Below are positions 51,950 to 61,335 of a DNA stretch of 64,000 bases, piece after piece. The stretch comes from DATFVA01 sp963832355 (lineage in GTDB: Bacteria > Bacteroidota > Ignavibacteria > Ignavibacteriales > Ignavibacteriaceae): contig CAWHTX010000010.1 in the NCBI GenBank assembly GCA_963832355.1, positions 1 through 64,000 of the forward strand, written 5' to 3'. Within the stretch, counting starts at the first letter, position 1; each line of letters begins with the position of its first letter. Position numbers and translations under genes: made by a program. Under the pieces are notes generated by a model, which was given only the letters and a program-made list of their open reading frames with translations, was not told the origin of the DNA and made no database searches.

Positions 51950-54778
51950 ATGAACCCACGTAATTTATTGATCCTTCTCTTTATTTCTGCATTTGCATTT
52001 ACAGGATTTAAAGGGAATGATAAGACTTTCAAAATAGATTATGAAAAATATAAACTGCCTAACGGACTTGAGGTTATTCTTCATAAAGATAAATCGGATC
52101 CTATTGTTTCGGTGGCGATCCAGTATCACGTCGGATCAAACCGTGAGGTTAAAGGAAGAACAGGATTCGCGCATCTCTTCGAGCATATGATGTTCCAGGA
52201 ATCGCAGCACGTAGGTCAGGATCAGTTCTTCAAAAAAATACAGGGTAACGGCGGTTCTTTGAACGGGGGAACCTGGTTTGATGGAACAGTATATTTTGAG
52301 GTTATGCCGAAGAATTACCTCGAAATGGTTATGTGGCTTGAATCAGACAGGATGGGATGGCTGCTGCCCACTGTAACCCAGGAAGCTTTTGAGAACCAGC
52401 AGGAAGTTGTGCAGAATGAAAAAAGACAGAGGGTTGATAATCAGCCTTATGGAAATACAGGTTATATTATAAACAAACTGCTTTATCCTGAAGATCATCC
52501 CTACAACTGGCAGGTGATCGGATCTCTGGAAGACCTGCAGAACGCTACCGTACAGGATGTAAGGGATTTTTATTCGAAATGGTACGGGCCAAATAATGCA
52601 ACGCTTGTAATTGCTGGAGATTTTGATACAGATCAGACAAAGAAACTGGTGGAAAAATATTTTGGTGAAATTAAATCATCACCTCCGGTTACTGACCCTG
52701 AACCGATGCCTGTAACTCTTAATGAAACAAAAAGGGCTTACTTTGAAGATAATTTTGCAAAGTCGCCCGAATTGAGGATGGTATTCCCGACTGTCGAGGA
52801 GTATGCAAAGGATTCTTACGCGCTGGATATACTAAGCAGTCTGCTGGCTGATGGAAAGAAAGCGCCTTTGTATAAGGTTATTGTTGAAGAAAAGAAACTT
52901 GCACCTTCTGTTGAAGCATACCAGTCGAGCCTGGAAATTGCCGGTACATTCAACCTAAGGGTAAGGTCATTCCCCGACAAAAATCTTTCGGATGTTGAGA
53001 ATGCGGTATTTGAAGCATTCGGACGATTTGAGAAGGAAGGATTTACAGATGACGATCTTTCCAGGATTAAAGCGAAGACGGAAACAAACTTTTATAACTC
53101 AATTTCCAGCATACTTGGAAAATCTTTCCAGCTGGCGAGTTATAATGAATATGCGGGATCACCCAATTTCATAAATGATGATCTGCAGAACAGTCTTAAT
53201 GTTACAAAAGAAGATGTCTGGAGAGTTTATAACAAATATATTAAGGGTAAGAATTATGTGCTGACCAGTTTTGTGCCCAAGGGGAAATCAGACCAGGCAG
53301 CAAAAAATTCTGAGCTCTTTGTTATACCGGAAGAAAAAATAGTCCCTAAAGCAGAAAAGGCAAAAGCCGCTCCTGCTGATGTTCAGCTCGTAAAAGAAAT
53401 ACCCAGCAGTTTCGACAGGAATATCGAGCCTGTTCCAGGCCCGGACCCTGAAGTAAAGATCCCCGAGGTATGGGAGAATGAGCCTGGGAAAGGGATGAAG
53501 ATCTACGGGATCGAGCAGAAAGAACTTCCTCTAATTCAGTTCTCGCTTACGCTTAAAGGCGGAGCACTTCTCGATAGTCCTGAAAAGATCGGTACTGCTA
53601 ATCTTGTATCTGACCTGATGATGGAAGGAACAAAGAATAAAACACCGCAGGAACTGGAAGAAGCTATCGAAAAGCTGGGCGCCGATATCAGGATGTATAC
53701 CACCAAAGAAGGTATAGTAATGCGTGTAAACACGCTTGCTTCCAAATTCGACGATGTATACAAACTGGCCGAAGAGATACTCCTTGAACCACGCTGGGAC
53801 GCAAAAGAATTCGACCGTATAAAACAGGAAACACTTGAAACAATTAACCGCAACAGTTCAAACCCGGCAAGGATAGCACGCAATGTTTTCGATATGATGA
53901 TATACGGGAAGGATAATCCGCTCGGGAATCCTACTCTTGGTTCTGCGGAGACAGTTTCAGCTATTAACCTGGACGATCTGAAAAAATATTATGATAACAA
54001 CTTCTCACCATCTGAAGCTTATGTTACTATCGTTGGTGATATTTCAAAGGATAAAGCAGTTTCAACATTTTCTTCTTTAACAGACAAATGGGAAGAGAAG
54101 GAAGTTGTAATGCCTGAAATAAAGATCCCTGAAGAACCTTCGAAACCTGTTATTTATTTCGTGGATGTCCCCGGTGCAAGGCAGTCGGAGATAAGGATAG
54201 GCAAATTATCACTGCGCTATACAGATCCTGATTATTACGCGGCAACTGTTATGAACTTTAAGCTCGGCGGTAGCTTCAACGGTATCGTAAACCTGATCCT
54301 TCGCGAAGAGAAGGGTTATACTTACGGAGCAAGAACAAGTATCGACGGAACAAATTACCCCGGTACTTTTACTGCTTCTTCAGCAGTGCAGTCGAACGCA
54401 ACATATGAATCCGTAAAAATATTTAAGGATGAAATAGCGAAATACCGCGAAGGCATAAGCCCTGAGGATCTGACATTCACAAAAGATGCGCTGATTAAAT
54501 CCAATGCCCGCAGGTTTGAAACACTTGGCGCACTGCTGGGAATGCTGAACGATATTGCGAAATATGATCTTCCGTTTGACTATGTGAAGAATGAAGAGGA
54601 AGTTGTAAAGAATATGACGCTGGATAAAATTAAAGCCCTTGCTCAGAAATATCTTGAGCAGGACAATATGATCTACGTGGTTGTCGGTGATGCAGCAACT
54701 CAGCTTGATCAACTGAAAAAGCTTGGACTCGGAGATCCGGTGCTTCTTGATGCCGATGGAAACCAGGTTAGTATGTAA
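51950..54778 (+). CDS. M16-family zinc peptidase, two-domain
   Basis: 942 residues, starting at ATG 51950 after AAGGAGGAAAA. A signal peptide (to about 20) places it in the periplasm. The N-terminal domain carries the inverse zinc motif HLFEH (TGFAHLFEHMMFQES) and the third ligand Glu in QEVVQNEKR. The second half (about 510-900) repeats the fold but lacks HxxEH (DLMMEGTKNK at that place), as in pitrilysin-like pairs. It degrades peptides into fragments. The linker is Pro/Glu/Lys-rich. Followed by a hairpin, with its own upstream gap. Confidence 0.94.
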   Translation: MNPRNLLILLFISAFAFTGFKGNDKTFKIDYEKYKLPNGLEVILHKDKSDPIVSVAIQYHVGSNREVKGRTGFAHLFEHMMFQESQHVGQDQFFKKIQGNGGSLNGGTWFDGTVYFEVMPKNYLEMVMWLESDRMGWLLPTVTQEAFENQQEVVQNEKRQRVDNQPYGNTGYIINKLLYPEDHPYNWQVIGSLEDLQNATVQDVRDFYSKWYGPNNATLVIAGDFDTDQTKKLVEKYFGEIKSSPPVTDPEPMPVTLNETKRAYFEDNFAKSPELRMVFPTVEEYAKDSYALDILSSLLADGKKAPLYKVIVEEKKLAPSVEAYQSSLEIAGTFNLRVRSFPDKNLSDVENAVFEAFGRFEKEGFTDDDLSRIKAKTETNFYNSISSILGKSFQLASYNEYAGSPNFINDDLQNSLNVTKEDVWRVYNKYIKGKNYVLTSFVPKGKSDQAAKNSELFVIPEEKIVPKAEKAKAAPADVQLVKEIPSSFDRNIEPVPGPDPEVKIPEVWENEPGKGMKIYGIEQKELPLIQFSLTLKGGALLDSPEKIGTANLVSDLMMEGTKNKTPQELEEAIEKLGADIRMYTTKEGIVMRVNTLASKFDDVYKLAEEILLEPRWDAKEFDRIKQETLETINRNSSNPARIARNVFDMMIYGKDNPLGNPTLGSAETVSAINLDDLKKYYDNNFSPSEAYVTIVGDISKDKAVSTFSSLTDKWEEKEVVMPEIKIPEEPSKPVIYFVDVPGARQSEIRIGKLSLRYTDPDYYAATVMNFKLGGSFNGIVNLILREEKGYTYGARTSIDGTNYPGTFTASSAVQSNATYESVKIFKDEIAKYREGISPEDLTFTKDALIKSNARRFETLGALLGMLNDIAKYDLPFDYVKNEEEVVKNMTLDKIKALAQKYLEQDNMIYVVVGDAATQLDQLKKLGLGDPVLLDADGNQVSM

Positions 54779-54816
54779 AAAAATGTTAGGTCCTGTGTAA
54801 ATAAGACCCCCCTGAT

Positions 54817-54842
54817 GTCGGGATGAGACTCTTCATCCCGAC
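54817..54842. terminator. Hairpin after the M16 peptidase gene
   Basis: GTCGGGATGA (54817-54826) pairs with TCATCCCGAC (54833-54842). No T run follows, so it may be a dispersed palindrome rather than a true terminator. Confidence 0.5.
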
Positions 54843-54878
54843 CGAAGGGTGAGATTAAATATTAATTATTAAATAGAT

Positions 54879-55238
54879 ATGGCAGACAAATCAGAATTAA
54901 AGAAGAATTATAAGCAGGCACTCCAGCCAATGGGTGTTTACATCGTAAAAAACCTTGTTAATAATAAGATCCTTATAGGAAGCAGCAAAAATCTTCCGGG
55001 AAGGATCAACAGGTTTAAGTTTGGATTAAAGTACGGAGGGGAAAGCAACACGGCACTTATTGCTGATTATAAGAAATACGGAGAGGAGAACTTTAGTTTT
55101 GAGGTACTCGACGAGCTGAAGCCTAAAGAAGATGCATCGTATGATTACACTGAAGACCTTAAAGTGCTTGAAGAAATGTGGGTTGAAAAACTTCAGCCTT
55201 TCGGTGAAAAGGGATACAATGAAATTAAATCGCGCTGA
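54879..55238 (+). CDS. GIY-YIG nuclease family protein
   Basis: 119 residues. The domain opens GVYIVKNLVNNKILIGSSKN, then LPGRINRFKF, corresponding to the GIY...YIG pair with the second motif as LIG. The catalytic Arg region (GRINR), the metal-binding Glu (VLEEMWVEKLQPFG) and the terminal Asn (GYNEI) can be placed. Stand-alone GIY-YIG proteins of this size have unknown cellular roles. The changed YIG motif leaves activity uncertain. It converges with the MFS gene with only 26 bases between. Confidence 0.75.
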   Translation: MADKSELKKNYKQALQPMGVYIVKNLVNNKILIGSSKNLPGRINRFKFGLKYGGESNTALIADYKKYGEENFSFEVLDELKPKEDASYDYTEDLKVLEEMWVEKLQPFGEKGYNEIKSR

Positions 55239-55264
55239 ACATAGTATCTGTTGTACCGTATTTG

Positions 55265-56479
55265 CTATGTCCCCTGCGTTTTCACCGTTTCCGGGAGGTA
55301 CCTGTAGACTACCCAGGCACCGGCTGCCGTAATAATTCCGATTACAAGAAAAGGGAGTTCAAAAAAGAAGTTAGCAAGAAGACCTGATATAAGAGGACCG
55401 AATGCTATCCCGAATCCGAATCCCATTGTTACTATACTCATCTGTCTTCCTTCTCCTCCTTTTTTTGAGAGATCTGCTGCAACTGCAAAAGCCGGCGCGG
55501 CAATTCCAGCGGCCGCAATTCCCTGTACCAGCCTGACAATGATCAGTTCGATATAATTTGTAACAACTCCCAGCAGTCCCGTGGATATACCCATAAGGAG
55601 CAGACCTATTATTATCAAAGGGCGTCTTCCGATCTTATCAGAATAATGCCCGAACGGAACCTGGAAAATAAGACGGCCGATCATTACCATACTGAAGGCA
55701 AAACCGAATCCTACTGCGGTAATATCGAGTCTTGAATTAAACTCATTCTCAAGTGTAGTAACCATTGAAAAGGCAGAAGCCATCATGAAAGTAGCAAGGG
55801 AAGTAGCAACTATCCCCGCGCTAAGCAGATCAGTATCTATTATTTTGAAATTACGCTTTTTAGAATCAGGGACCTCGCCTCTTACCTCCTCCACCCAGAA
55901 ATGAACGAGGATAATTGCGATCAGAATAAAACCTGCCCCGGCATAGAATGCTGCGTTAAATCCGAAATTATTTTCAAGGTACCCGCCCAGTACAGGACCA
56001 AGACTAAAACCGATAATCCGGAAAGTGCTGTAGATACCCATCGACCCTCCGCGGGTTTCTTTTTTAGTTATTGAGGTCATCAGTGCCAGCGATGGCGGGA
56101 TGGTTAAGGCAACGGCAGCTCCCTGGATTATCCTTAATATAAGCAGGTGATAATAATGGGAGGCAAAAATAAAAAGGATTATACAAATACCGATTATTAA
56201 CAATCCTGCCTGTATTAAAATTTTCCTTCTGCCCAGCCGGTCGGTCAAAGCCCCCATTACGGGCTGGAATAGTGATGATACAAACCCAAATACAGAGATA
56301 AGAATTCCAACAAGCACGGGGGTAGGGAAGTGAACAAATTCTTCGGGGATCTTTGCCACGTATAAGGGTATCAATATAAAAAGAATGCTGTTTCCTATTG
56401 CATCTGCCATTCTGGCTACAGAAAGGGCAAGAATTGCACGGTTATACCCGATGGAACCAAGTTTTTCTGATAAATTCAA
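55265..56479 (-). CDS. Major facilitator superfamily drug-type exporter
   Basis: 404 residues on the minus strand with 12 predicted helices. Motif A is MGALTDRLGRRKILI (loop 2-3) and its second-half counterpart FGHYSDKIGRRPLIIIGLLL. The motif C-like RIIGFSLGPVLGGYLENNFG suggests the antiporter (TetA/multidrug) group. It probably exports a small compound in exchange for protons; the substrate is unknown. It starts from a 343-base upstream gap shared with the cupin gene. Confidence 0.9.
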   Translation of the reverse strand: MNLSEKLGSIGYNRAILALSVARMADAIGNSILFILIPLYVAKIPEEFVHFPTPVLVGILISVFGFVSSLFQPVMGALTDRLGRRKILIQAGLLIIGICIILFIFASHYYHLLILRIIQGAAVALTIPPSLALMTSITKKETRGGSMGIYSTFRIIGFSLGPVLGGYLENNFGFNAAFYAGAGFILIAIILVHFWVEEVRGEVPDSKKRNFKIIDTDLLSAGIVATSLATFMMASAFSMVTTLENEFNSRLDITAVGFGFAFSMVMIGRLIFQVPFGHYSDKIGRRPLIIIGLLLMGISTGLLGVVTNYIELIIVRLVQGIAAAGIAAPAFAVAADLSKKGGEGRQMSIVTMGFGFGIAFGPLISGLLANFFFELPFLVIGIITAAGAWVVYRYLPETVKTQGT

Positions 56480-56822
56480 GAGTATTTACTGTTTTCCTTC
56501 CTACATTTTCGAATAATCCGGTAGTAAAATTTAAAAATAATGGTATATAGATTTTTTTCCTGTGATATGTTTTGTTATTGGAATTTTATTAAGTTTAGTC
56601 ATCCAAGAGTGAAAAAAGATAAAAATTATATAAAAAATTGATTTGCAAAAAAGTGCAGATTGATTATCTTTTACCTCATATAATTAGAATAATTAATTAT
56701 AAAGGAGTCATAAGAGGAAAGAACTAAGGAGAATTAATTTTACTAACCCCCGGTTCATACTTCAGTTCTTACCATTACTCTTGTTTAAATTATTCAAAAA
56801 GAATTCAGGATAAATCAAAGTT
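56480..56822. other. Divergent intergenic region between MFS and cupin genes
   Basis: AT-rich with short T runs. GGAGTC near 56704 and AAGGAGAAT near 56727 resemble ribosome sites, but no good start follows them. No gene, operator or RNA recognised. Confidence 0.35.
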
Positions 56823-57446
56823 ATGCCTTTACTTAAATGCTCTGAAGATATGATGCCTTCCTGGAGCGATCTCGATTTTATAGATGTGATAAATCTGAAA
56901 GAAGGAGAGATCAGAAGTTTCATCTCTACATCTGAGCGTGAAATGTATTTTATCGGGGATGGTATCTGTAAAATGATCATTAACCGTAAAATATCATATG
57001 CCCAGAGGGGGCATACGTTTAAGATAGAATCCCTTAACTCGACCATAAAGGTTAAAGCAGAAACCGACTGCGTTGTCATTGTTATTGGAGGACACTGGGA
57101 AGGTCTTACCGGTACCCACGGTATTTTTACCATTGATAACAGTGAGGATCCTAAAAATGACGGCGACCCCACAGACTATCCGAGAAAGACTGATTTTGAT
57201 AATCATTACCATGATTTTGATGAATACTGGGTCGTTTTTAAAGGATCAGGACGGGCAGTTTCTGAAGGAAAGGAATTTGAACTGAAACCGGGCTACTGCC
57301 TGGCAACCAAAATGGGTGACCATCATGATATTCCCGAGGTTTATGAAGAAATTCATGCTGTGTGGTTCGAATCCTCGCTTAAAGGTCTTATGAGGGAAGG
57401 ACATCTGTGGATTCATAAACATGGTGAACCAGTTACTGATATTTAG
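56823..57446 (+). CDS. Cupin-domain protein, double-cupin layout
   Basis: 207 residues. The N-terminal half is a degenerate beta-barrel. The C-terminal half is a clear cupin: FDNHYHDFDEYWVVFKGSGR, then FELKPGYCLATKMGDHHDIP and IHAVWFES, with the His-x-His...Glu and later His metal ligands. It probably binds a metal and a small sugar or acid. No signal peptide, so cytoplasmic. No ribosome site stands out before ATG 56823. Function unknown. Confidence 0.8.
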   Translation: MPLLKCSEDMMPSWSDLDFIDVINLKEGEIRSFISTSEREMYFIGDGICKMIINRKISYAQRGHTFKIESLNSTIKVKAETDCVVIVIGGHWEGLTGTHGIFTIDNSEDPKNDGDPTDYPRKTDFDNHYHDFDEYWVVFKGSGRAVSEGKEFELKPGYCLATKMGDHHDIPEVYEEIHAVWFESSLKGLMREGHLWIHKHGEPVTDI

Positions 57447-57763
57447 CATTAAGGTTAAGATCAGATGAATCTGATTGTTCCGGTTTTGAGTAAAAAGAAT
57501 AATTTATTCTCTTTGATCTGGATTATTTTGTAGATATATTACGGCAGAATTTTAAACTACGGATACCTTAATCGTACCAATCTAATGATTGCTTCAATTA
57601 CTGAAATTCAGGCAGGCCCGTCTGCTGCAGACGGCAATACCTTTTCCCTTCATTATTCTGCAATCTTAGTATGAAATGAATTCAAACAACATTGTCTACT
57701 TCATCGGTATAACACTTAAGGGTAGATAATAATAAATAACAAACAAAATAAAGGAACACTTAC
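57447..57763. other. Long upstream region of the RNA-binding protein gene
   Basis: Contains the hairpin CCGTCTG/CAGACGG at 57618-57634 and an AT-rich leader. RRM genes of this kind often have cold-responsive leaders, but no specific element is recognised. Confidence 0.35.
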
Positions 57764-58096
57764 ATGAACATTTTTGTGGGTAATCTATCAAAGGAAGTTA
57801 CCGATGATGATCTCCAGGGGCTATTTGCCGAGTACGGCACCGTTAGAAGCGTGAAAGTAATCAAGGATATGTTTTCAGGTGAATCGAAAGGCTTTGGATT
57901 TGTTGAAATGCCGGGACAGGCAGAGGCTCAGAAAGCTATTAGCGAATTGAATACCAAAGAGTTAAAAGGTAAGAAATTAACCGTTAATGAAGCTCGTCCA
58001 CGTAATGATGACCGCAGAGGCGGCGGCGGACGCGGTGGTCACAGAGGCGGCGGCGGAAACCGCGGCGGCGGCGGCGGCGGCAGAAGAGGCTGGTAA
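57764..58096 (+). CDS. RRM RNA-binding protein with Gly/Arg-rich tail
   Basis: 110 residues. The RRM (1-78) has RNP-2 (IFVGNL) and RNP-1 (KGFGFVEM) with the Phe residues that stack on RNA bases. The tail (about 82-110) is Gly/Arg-rich (RRGGGGRGGHRGGGGNRGGG), a flexible RNA-contact region as in cold-induced bacterial RRM proteins. It likely acts as an RNA chaperone. AAAGGAACACTTAC precedes the ATG. A GC-rich hairpin follows the gene. Confidence 0.95.
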   Translation: MNIFVGNLSKEVTDDDLQGLFAEYGTVRSVKVIKDMFSGESKGFGFVEMPGQAEAQKAISELNTKELKGKKLTVNEARPRNDDRRGGGGRGGHRGGGGNRGGGGGGRRGW

Positions 58097-58111
58097 TTAT
58101 TTTAATCTCAA

Positions 58112-58148
58112 CCCCCGGATAAACGTACCTGCTAAGGGCATCCGGGGG
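58112..58148. terminator. Hairpin between the convergent RRM and CBS-ACT genes
   Basis: CCCCCGGAT (58112-58120) pairs with ATCCGGGGG (58140-58148). No T run follows. Probably stops both convergent transcripts. Confidence 0.6.
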
Positions 58149-58233
58149 ACGAGATCCTGTTCAAATAACCCTCAGAACTCTGCAGAATAAATTAAGGACA
58201 GATTAGTATTGAGGCTGAAACCCCTGAACTCTT

Positions 58234-58884
58234 TTAATCAACAGTTAACTCCACTGAATCATACTTATCTTTAAGATCGGCAAGGATCTTCCCGAGTTCA
58301 TCTTCTTCGGCCTGGAAACGTATAAGCACTTCGCGGAACCCTTCTTTAACTCCTTCGTGCGTCGTAAGGATGCTGTTGTACTTAAAGTTATGCTTCCTCA
58401 TTATATCCATTACGTCTTTTATTGAACCCGGTACATCAGGGATTTTAATCGAGACCCTGTTCGCGGCGAACCTTGCTCCGGTTATATTTATCAGCGCCTT
58501 AAAAACATCCTGCTCGGTTAAAATTCCGGCAAGACTGCCATCTTTATTTACTACAGGAAGACCGCCTATCTTGTTATCGAACATTAATATAGCTGCTCTT
58601 TCAATGGTTGTATCGGGTGTAACTGTAACAGGATTTTTTGTCATTATGGTTTTAACTTTTATCTTCGACATCAGGTAGTGAAGTTCCCAGATATCAAGTG
58701 AAGTAACTTTGGAAGGAGAAGCTTCTTTTAAGTCCCTGTCAGATATAATCCCGATCAGCATACCTTTTTTCAGAACCGGCAGCCTTCTGATTTTGTGCTG
58801 TTTAAGAAGATTTATTGCATCGGAAAGCGATGCGCTTTCATCTATAACAATTGGGTGTTCAGACATCCATTTACGGACTATCAT
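58234..58884 (-). CDS. CBS-pair plus ACT-like regulatory protein
   Basis: 216 residues on the minus strand. Two CBS domains (about 1-60 and 75-135; HPIVIDESASLSDAINLLKQ and KNPVTVTPDTTIERAAILMF) form an adenine-nucleotide or SAM sensor. A C-terminal ACT-like region (about 145-216: VSIKIPDVPGSIKDVMDIMR) often binds amino acids. The layout resembles AcuB. It begins 15 bases after the livF stop codon, so it is the last gene of the liv operon and may link branched-chain amino-acid supply to a regulatory target (inference). Confidence 0.87.
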   Translation of the reverse strand: MIVRKWMSEHPIVIDESASLSDAINLLKQHKIRRLPVLKKGMLIGIISDRDLKEASPSKVTSLDIWELHYLMSKIKVKTIMTKNPVTVTPDTTIERAAILMFDNKIGGLPVVNKDGSLAGILTEQDVFKALINITGARFAANRVSIKIPDVPGSIKDVMDIMRKHNFKYNSILTTHEGVKEGFREVLIRFQAEEDELGKILADLKDKYDSVELTVD

Positions 58885-58899
58885 TTCATCTCCTTAAAA

Positions 58900-59604
58900 T
58901 TAAATTCCTAAATAAGCTGATTTTACATGTTCGTTATTTAGCAGTTCACTTCCGGTCCCGCTGATAGAGATCTTGCCGTTTTCAAGAACGTAAGCCCGGG
59001 TACAGAATTTAAGTGTCATCTGAACATTTTGTTCTACAAGCAGTATGGTCATTCCTTTTTTATTTATATCCTTGATGATCTCAAAGATATTCTGAACCAG
59101 TACCGGTGCAAGTCCGAGGCTTGGCTCATCGAGCATGAGGAGATTAGGAAGAGACATCAGTCCCCGTGCGATTGCAGCCATCTGTTGTTCGCCTCCGCTT
59201 AAAGTACCGGCAAGCTGTTTCCTTCTCTCTTTTAATCTTGGAAAAAGAGTATAGCACTCTTCAAGAGTGTTCATCCTTTCCTGCTTTGCCCTGCCATGAA
59301 GGGATCCCATAAACAGGTTCTCTTCCACGGTCATCTCATTAAATAAACGGCGTCCCTCAGGACAATGAACCACACCTTCCTTTATGATCTCTTCAGGAGA
59401 TGTGCTGGTAAGCGATTTTCCGTTAAATTGTATACTGCCTGAATTGGGACGCTGAAGTCCTGATATTGTCTTTAAAGTTGATGATTTCCCTGCACCGTTT
59501 GCCCCAACAAGCACAACAATCTCACCCTCGCTTACCTCAAAGGAAACATCCCATAATACCTGCATATCGCTGTAACCCATATTCAGATTTTTTACACTAA
59601 GCAT
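58900..59604 (-). CDS. livF: Branched-chain amino-acid ABC transporter ATP-binding protein LivF
   Basis: 234 residues on the minus strand. I choose ATG 59604 because GGAG lies nine bases upstream; a longer frame to 59709 would overlap livG deeply. Walker A is VGANGAGKSST, the signature LSGGEQQMAAIARGLMSLPN, and Walker B LLMLDEPSLGLAP. The TLSGGEQQM form and length are typical of LivF. It powers uptake of leucine, isoleucine and valine or related substrates. Its start overlaps the livG end by eight bases. Confidence 0.96.
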   Translation of the reverse strand: MLSVKNLNMGYSDMQVLWDVSFEVSEGEIVVLVGANGAGKSSTLKTISGLQRPNSGSIQFNGKSLTSTSPEEIIKEGVVHCPEGRRLFNEMTVEENLFMGSLHGRAKQERMNTLEECYTLFPRLKERRKQLAGTLSGGEQQMAAIARGLMSLPNLLMLDEPSLGLAPVLVQNIFEIIKDINKKGMTILLVEQNVQMTLKFCTRAYVLENGKISISGTGSELLNNEHVKSAYLGI

Positions 59605-60337
59605 TGTTATTGTCTCCTGCATAATCTGTTCCGAGGTAGGCTTCAATAACAGTAGGATCTTTCGCAACTTCTTCAGGTGTTCCCTGGGCAATGGTTGCGC
59701 CATATGCAATCGCGTGGATCCTGTCGCTTATACTCATTATTACCTTCATGATATGTTCTACTATAACCACTGTTATTCCGAGTTCTGTTCTGATATTTTT
59801 TATTATATCAATAGCTTCATCAAGTTCTGAAGGATTAAGTCCTGCGGCCGTTTCATCAAGAAGCAGAAGAAAAGGTCTCGTAGCCAGCGCTCTGGCGATC
59901 TCAAGTCTCTTCCTGCCTGCAATCGGGAGTCCGCCGGCTTTTATATCACCCATACCGTCGAGTTTACAGAATTCAAGCACTTCCCGGGCAGCCTTTCTAG
60001 CCCCGGCAAATGTCGATTCACGTGCGAAAGCCGCAGCCATAACATTTTCTTCAACTGTCAGTCTTTTCAACGGTTTAACTACCTGGAATGTTCTTCCTAT
60101 TCCCAGCCGTGCTATTTCATAGGTTTTCTTTCTTGTAATATCCTGCCCCTTAAAATATATTTTTCCTGAGGTGACTGAATAAAACTGACTGATCATATTG
60201 AAAATAGTAGTTTTACCGCTTCCGTTCGGTCCTATCAGTCCGAATATCTCTCCTTCCTCCACTTCAAAGGAGACATTATCCACCGCGGTTAAACCGCCGA
60301 AAACTTTAGTCAGGTTTGTAATTGTAAGTGCGCTCAT
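59597..60337 (-). CDS. livG: Branched-chain amino-acid ABC transporter ATP-binding protein LivG
   Basis: 246 residues on the minus strand. Walker A is IGPNGSGKTT, and the Q-loop region GRTFQVVKPLKRLTVEENVM. The signature is unusual: in place of LSGGQ(Q)R it reads LPIAGRKRLEIARALATRPF, a form seen in some LivG-like proteins. Walker B is LLLLDETAAGLN, with DET rather than DEP. The rest, including VIVEHIMKVIMSISDRIHAI, is standard. It pairs with LivF to hydrolyse ATP. Confidence 0.93.
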   Translation of the reverse strand: MSALTITNLTKVFGGLTAVDNVSFEVEEGEIFGLIGPNGSGKTTIFNMISQFYSVTSGKIYFKGQDITRKKTYEIARLGIGRTFQVVKPLKRLTVEENVMAAAFARESTFAGARKAAREVLEFCKLDGMGDIKAGGLPIAGRKRLEIARALATRPFLLLLDETAAGLNPSELDEAIDIIKNIRTELGITVVIVEHIMKVIMSISDRIHAIAYGATIAQGTPEEVAKDPTVIEAYLGTDYAGDNNNA

Positions 60338-61330
60338 TCAAATTTCCTTTTTACGTAGAGGCTTAAACTTCCGCGAAATCAGATTCCAATCCCCCACAAT
60401 CCCTCCCGCCAGGTACAGGATAACAAAAATTACGAGAAGACCGAAAGCAAGGGAATGAAACCTCGACAGCCAGTCAGGCGCAAGACCGAATACCGACGAT
60501 CTGAGAAGCTCCTGCATAAACACCATAACAACAGCTCCCACAGCCGGACCCCAAATAGTTCCAACACCGCCGATAATACCTACCAGTATTGTAATAATAG
60601 AAATATTATGCAGAGCAAACACAACTTCAGGATCGATGAATCCCATATAGATCATATAAAACGCTCCTGCCATTCCTGCCCAGAAAGTAGATACAACTGT
60701 AGCTACATTCTTATACTTCTTTGTATTTATTCCAAGGGCTTCAGCAGCATCCTCATCTTCACGAATGGAGAGAAAATAAAAACCTGACTTCGTTTTCATA
60801 ATATATTTAACCGAGAATACTGCTCCCAGGGCCAGTGCCAGAGCTACATAGTAATAAGGGTATTTACTTACCCAGGTGGTCATATATAAAATTCCCGTAT
60901 GTCCGTTGGTAAGCCATTCCTCTTCACCGAAAATTATCCTGAGTATTTCTGCAGTCGCCAGTGTGCCCAAAGCGAAATAAGGTCCCCGCAGCCTGAATAC
61001 CACAATACCCAGGAGGTAGCCGAGGATTACGGCTGCGATTCCGCCGGTAAGGAGTCCCCACCATGGAGAGATCCCGAAATGAAGAAAAGGCAGGGCGGCA
61101 GCATATGCACCGATTCCAAAGTATGCGGCATGACCGAAGGAAACCAGTCCTGTATAACCGGCAAGAAGATTCCACGAGCTTCCGAGGATCACCCACATCA
61201 TTATAAATATAAGCAGTCCCTGGAAGTAAGGTGAGAAACCGAATATAACAGGAAGTAACAATGATACACCGATGATAATCCATTCTACCTTCGTAATTCT
61301 GAATGCCCTGGCAGATTTTTCTTTCATCAT
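60338..61330 (-). CDS. livM: Branched-chain amino-acid ABC transporter permease LivM
   Basis: 330 residues on the minus strand from ATG 61330 (AGG four bases before). It has about eight to ten membrane helices and the LivM block SWNLLAGYTGLVSFGHAAYF, then GIGAYAAALPFLHFG. The coupling loop EDEDAAEALGINTKKYK contacts the ATPases. It directly precedes livG, whose ATG follows this stop codon with no gap. Confidence 0.95.
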   Translation of the reverse strand: MMKEKSARAFRITKVEWIIIGVSLLLPVIFGFSPYFQGLLIFIMMWVILGSSWNLLAGYTGLVSFGHAAYFGIGAYAAALPFLHFGISPWWGLLTGGIAAVILGYLLGIVVFRLRGPYFALGTLATAEILRIIFGEEEWLTNGHTGILYMTTWVSKYPYYYVALALALGAVFSVKYIMKTKSGFYFLSIREDEDAAEALGINTKKYKNVATVVSTFWAGMAGAFYMIYMGFIDPEVVFALHNISIITILVGIIGGVGTIWGPAVGAVVMVFMQELLRSSVFGLAPDWLSRFHSLAFGLLVIFVILYLAGGIVGDWNLISRKFKPLRKKEI

Positions 61331-61335
61331 CAAAC

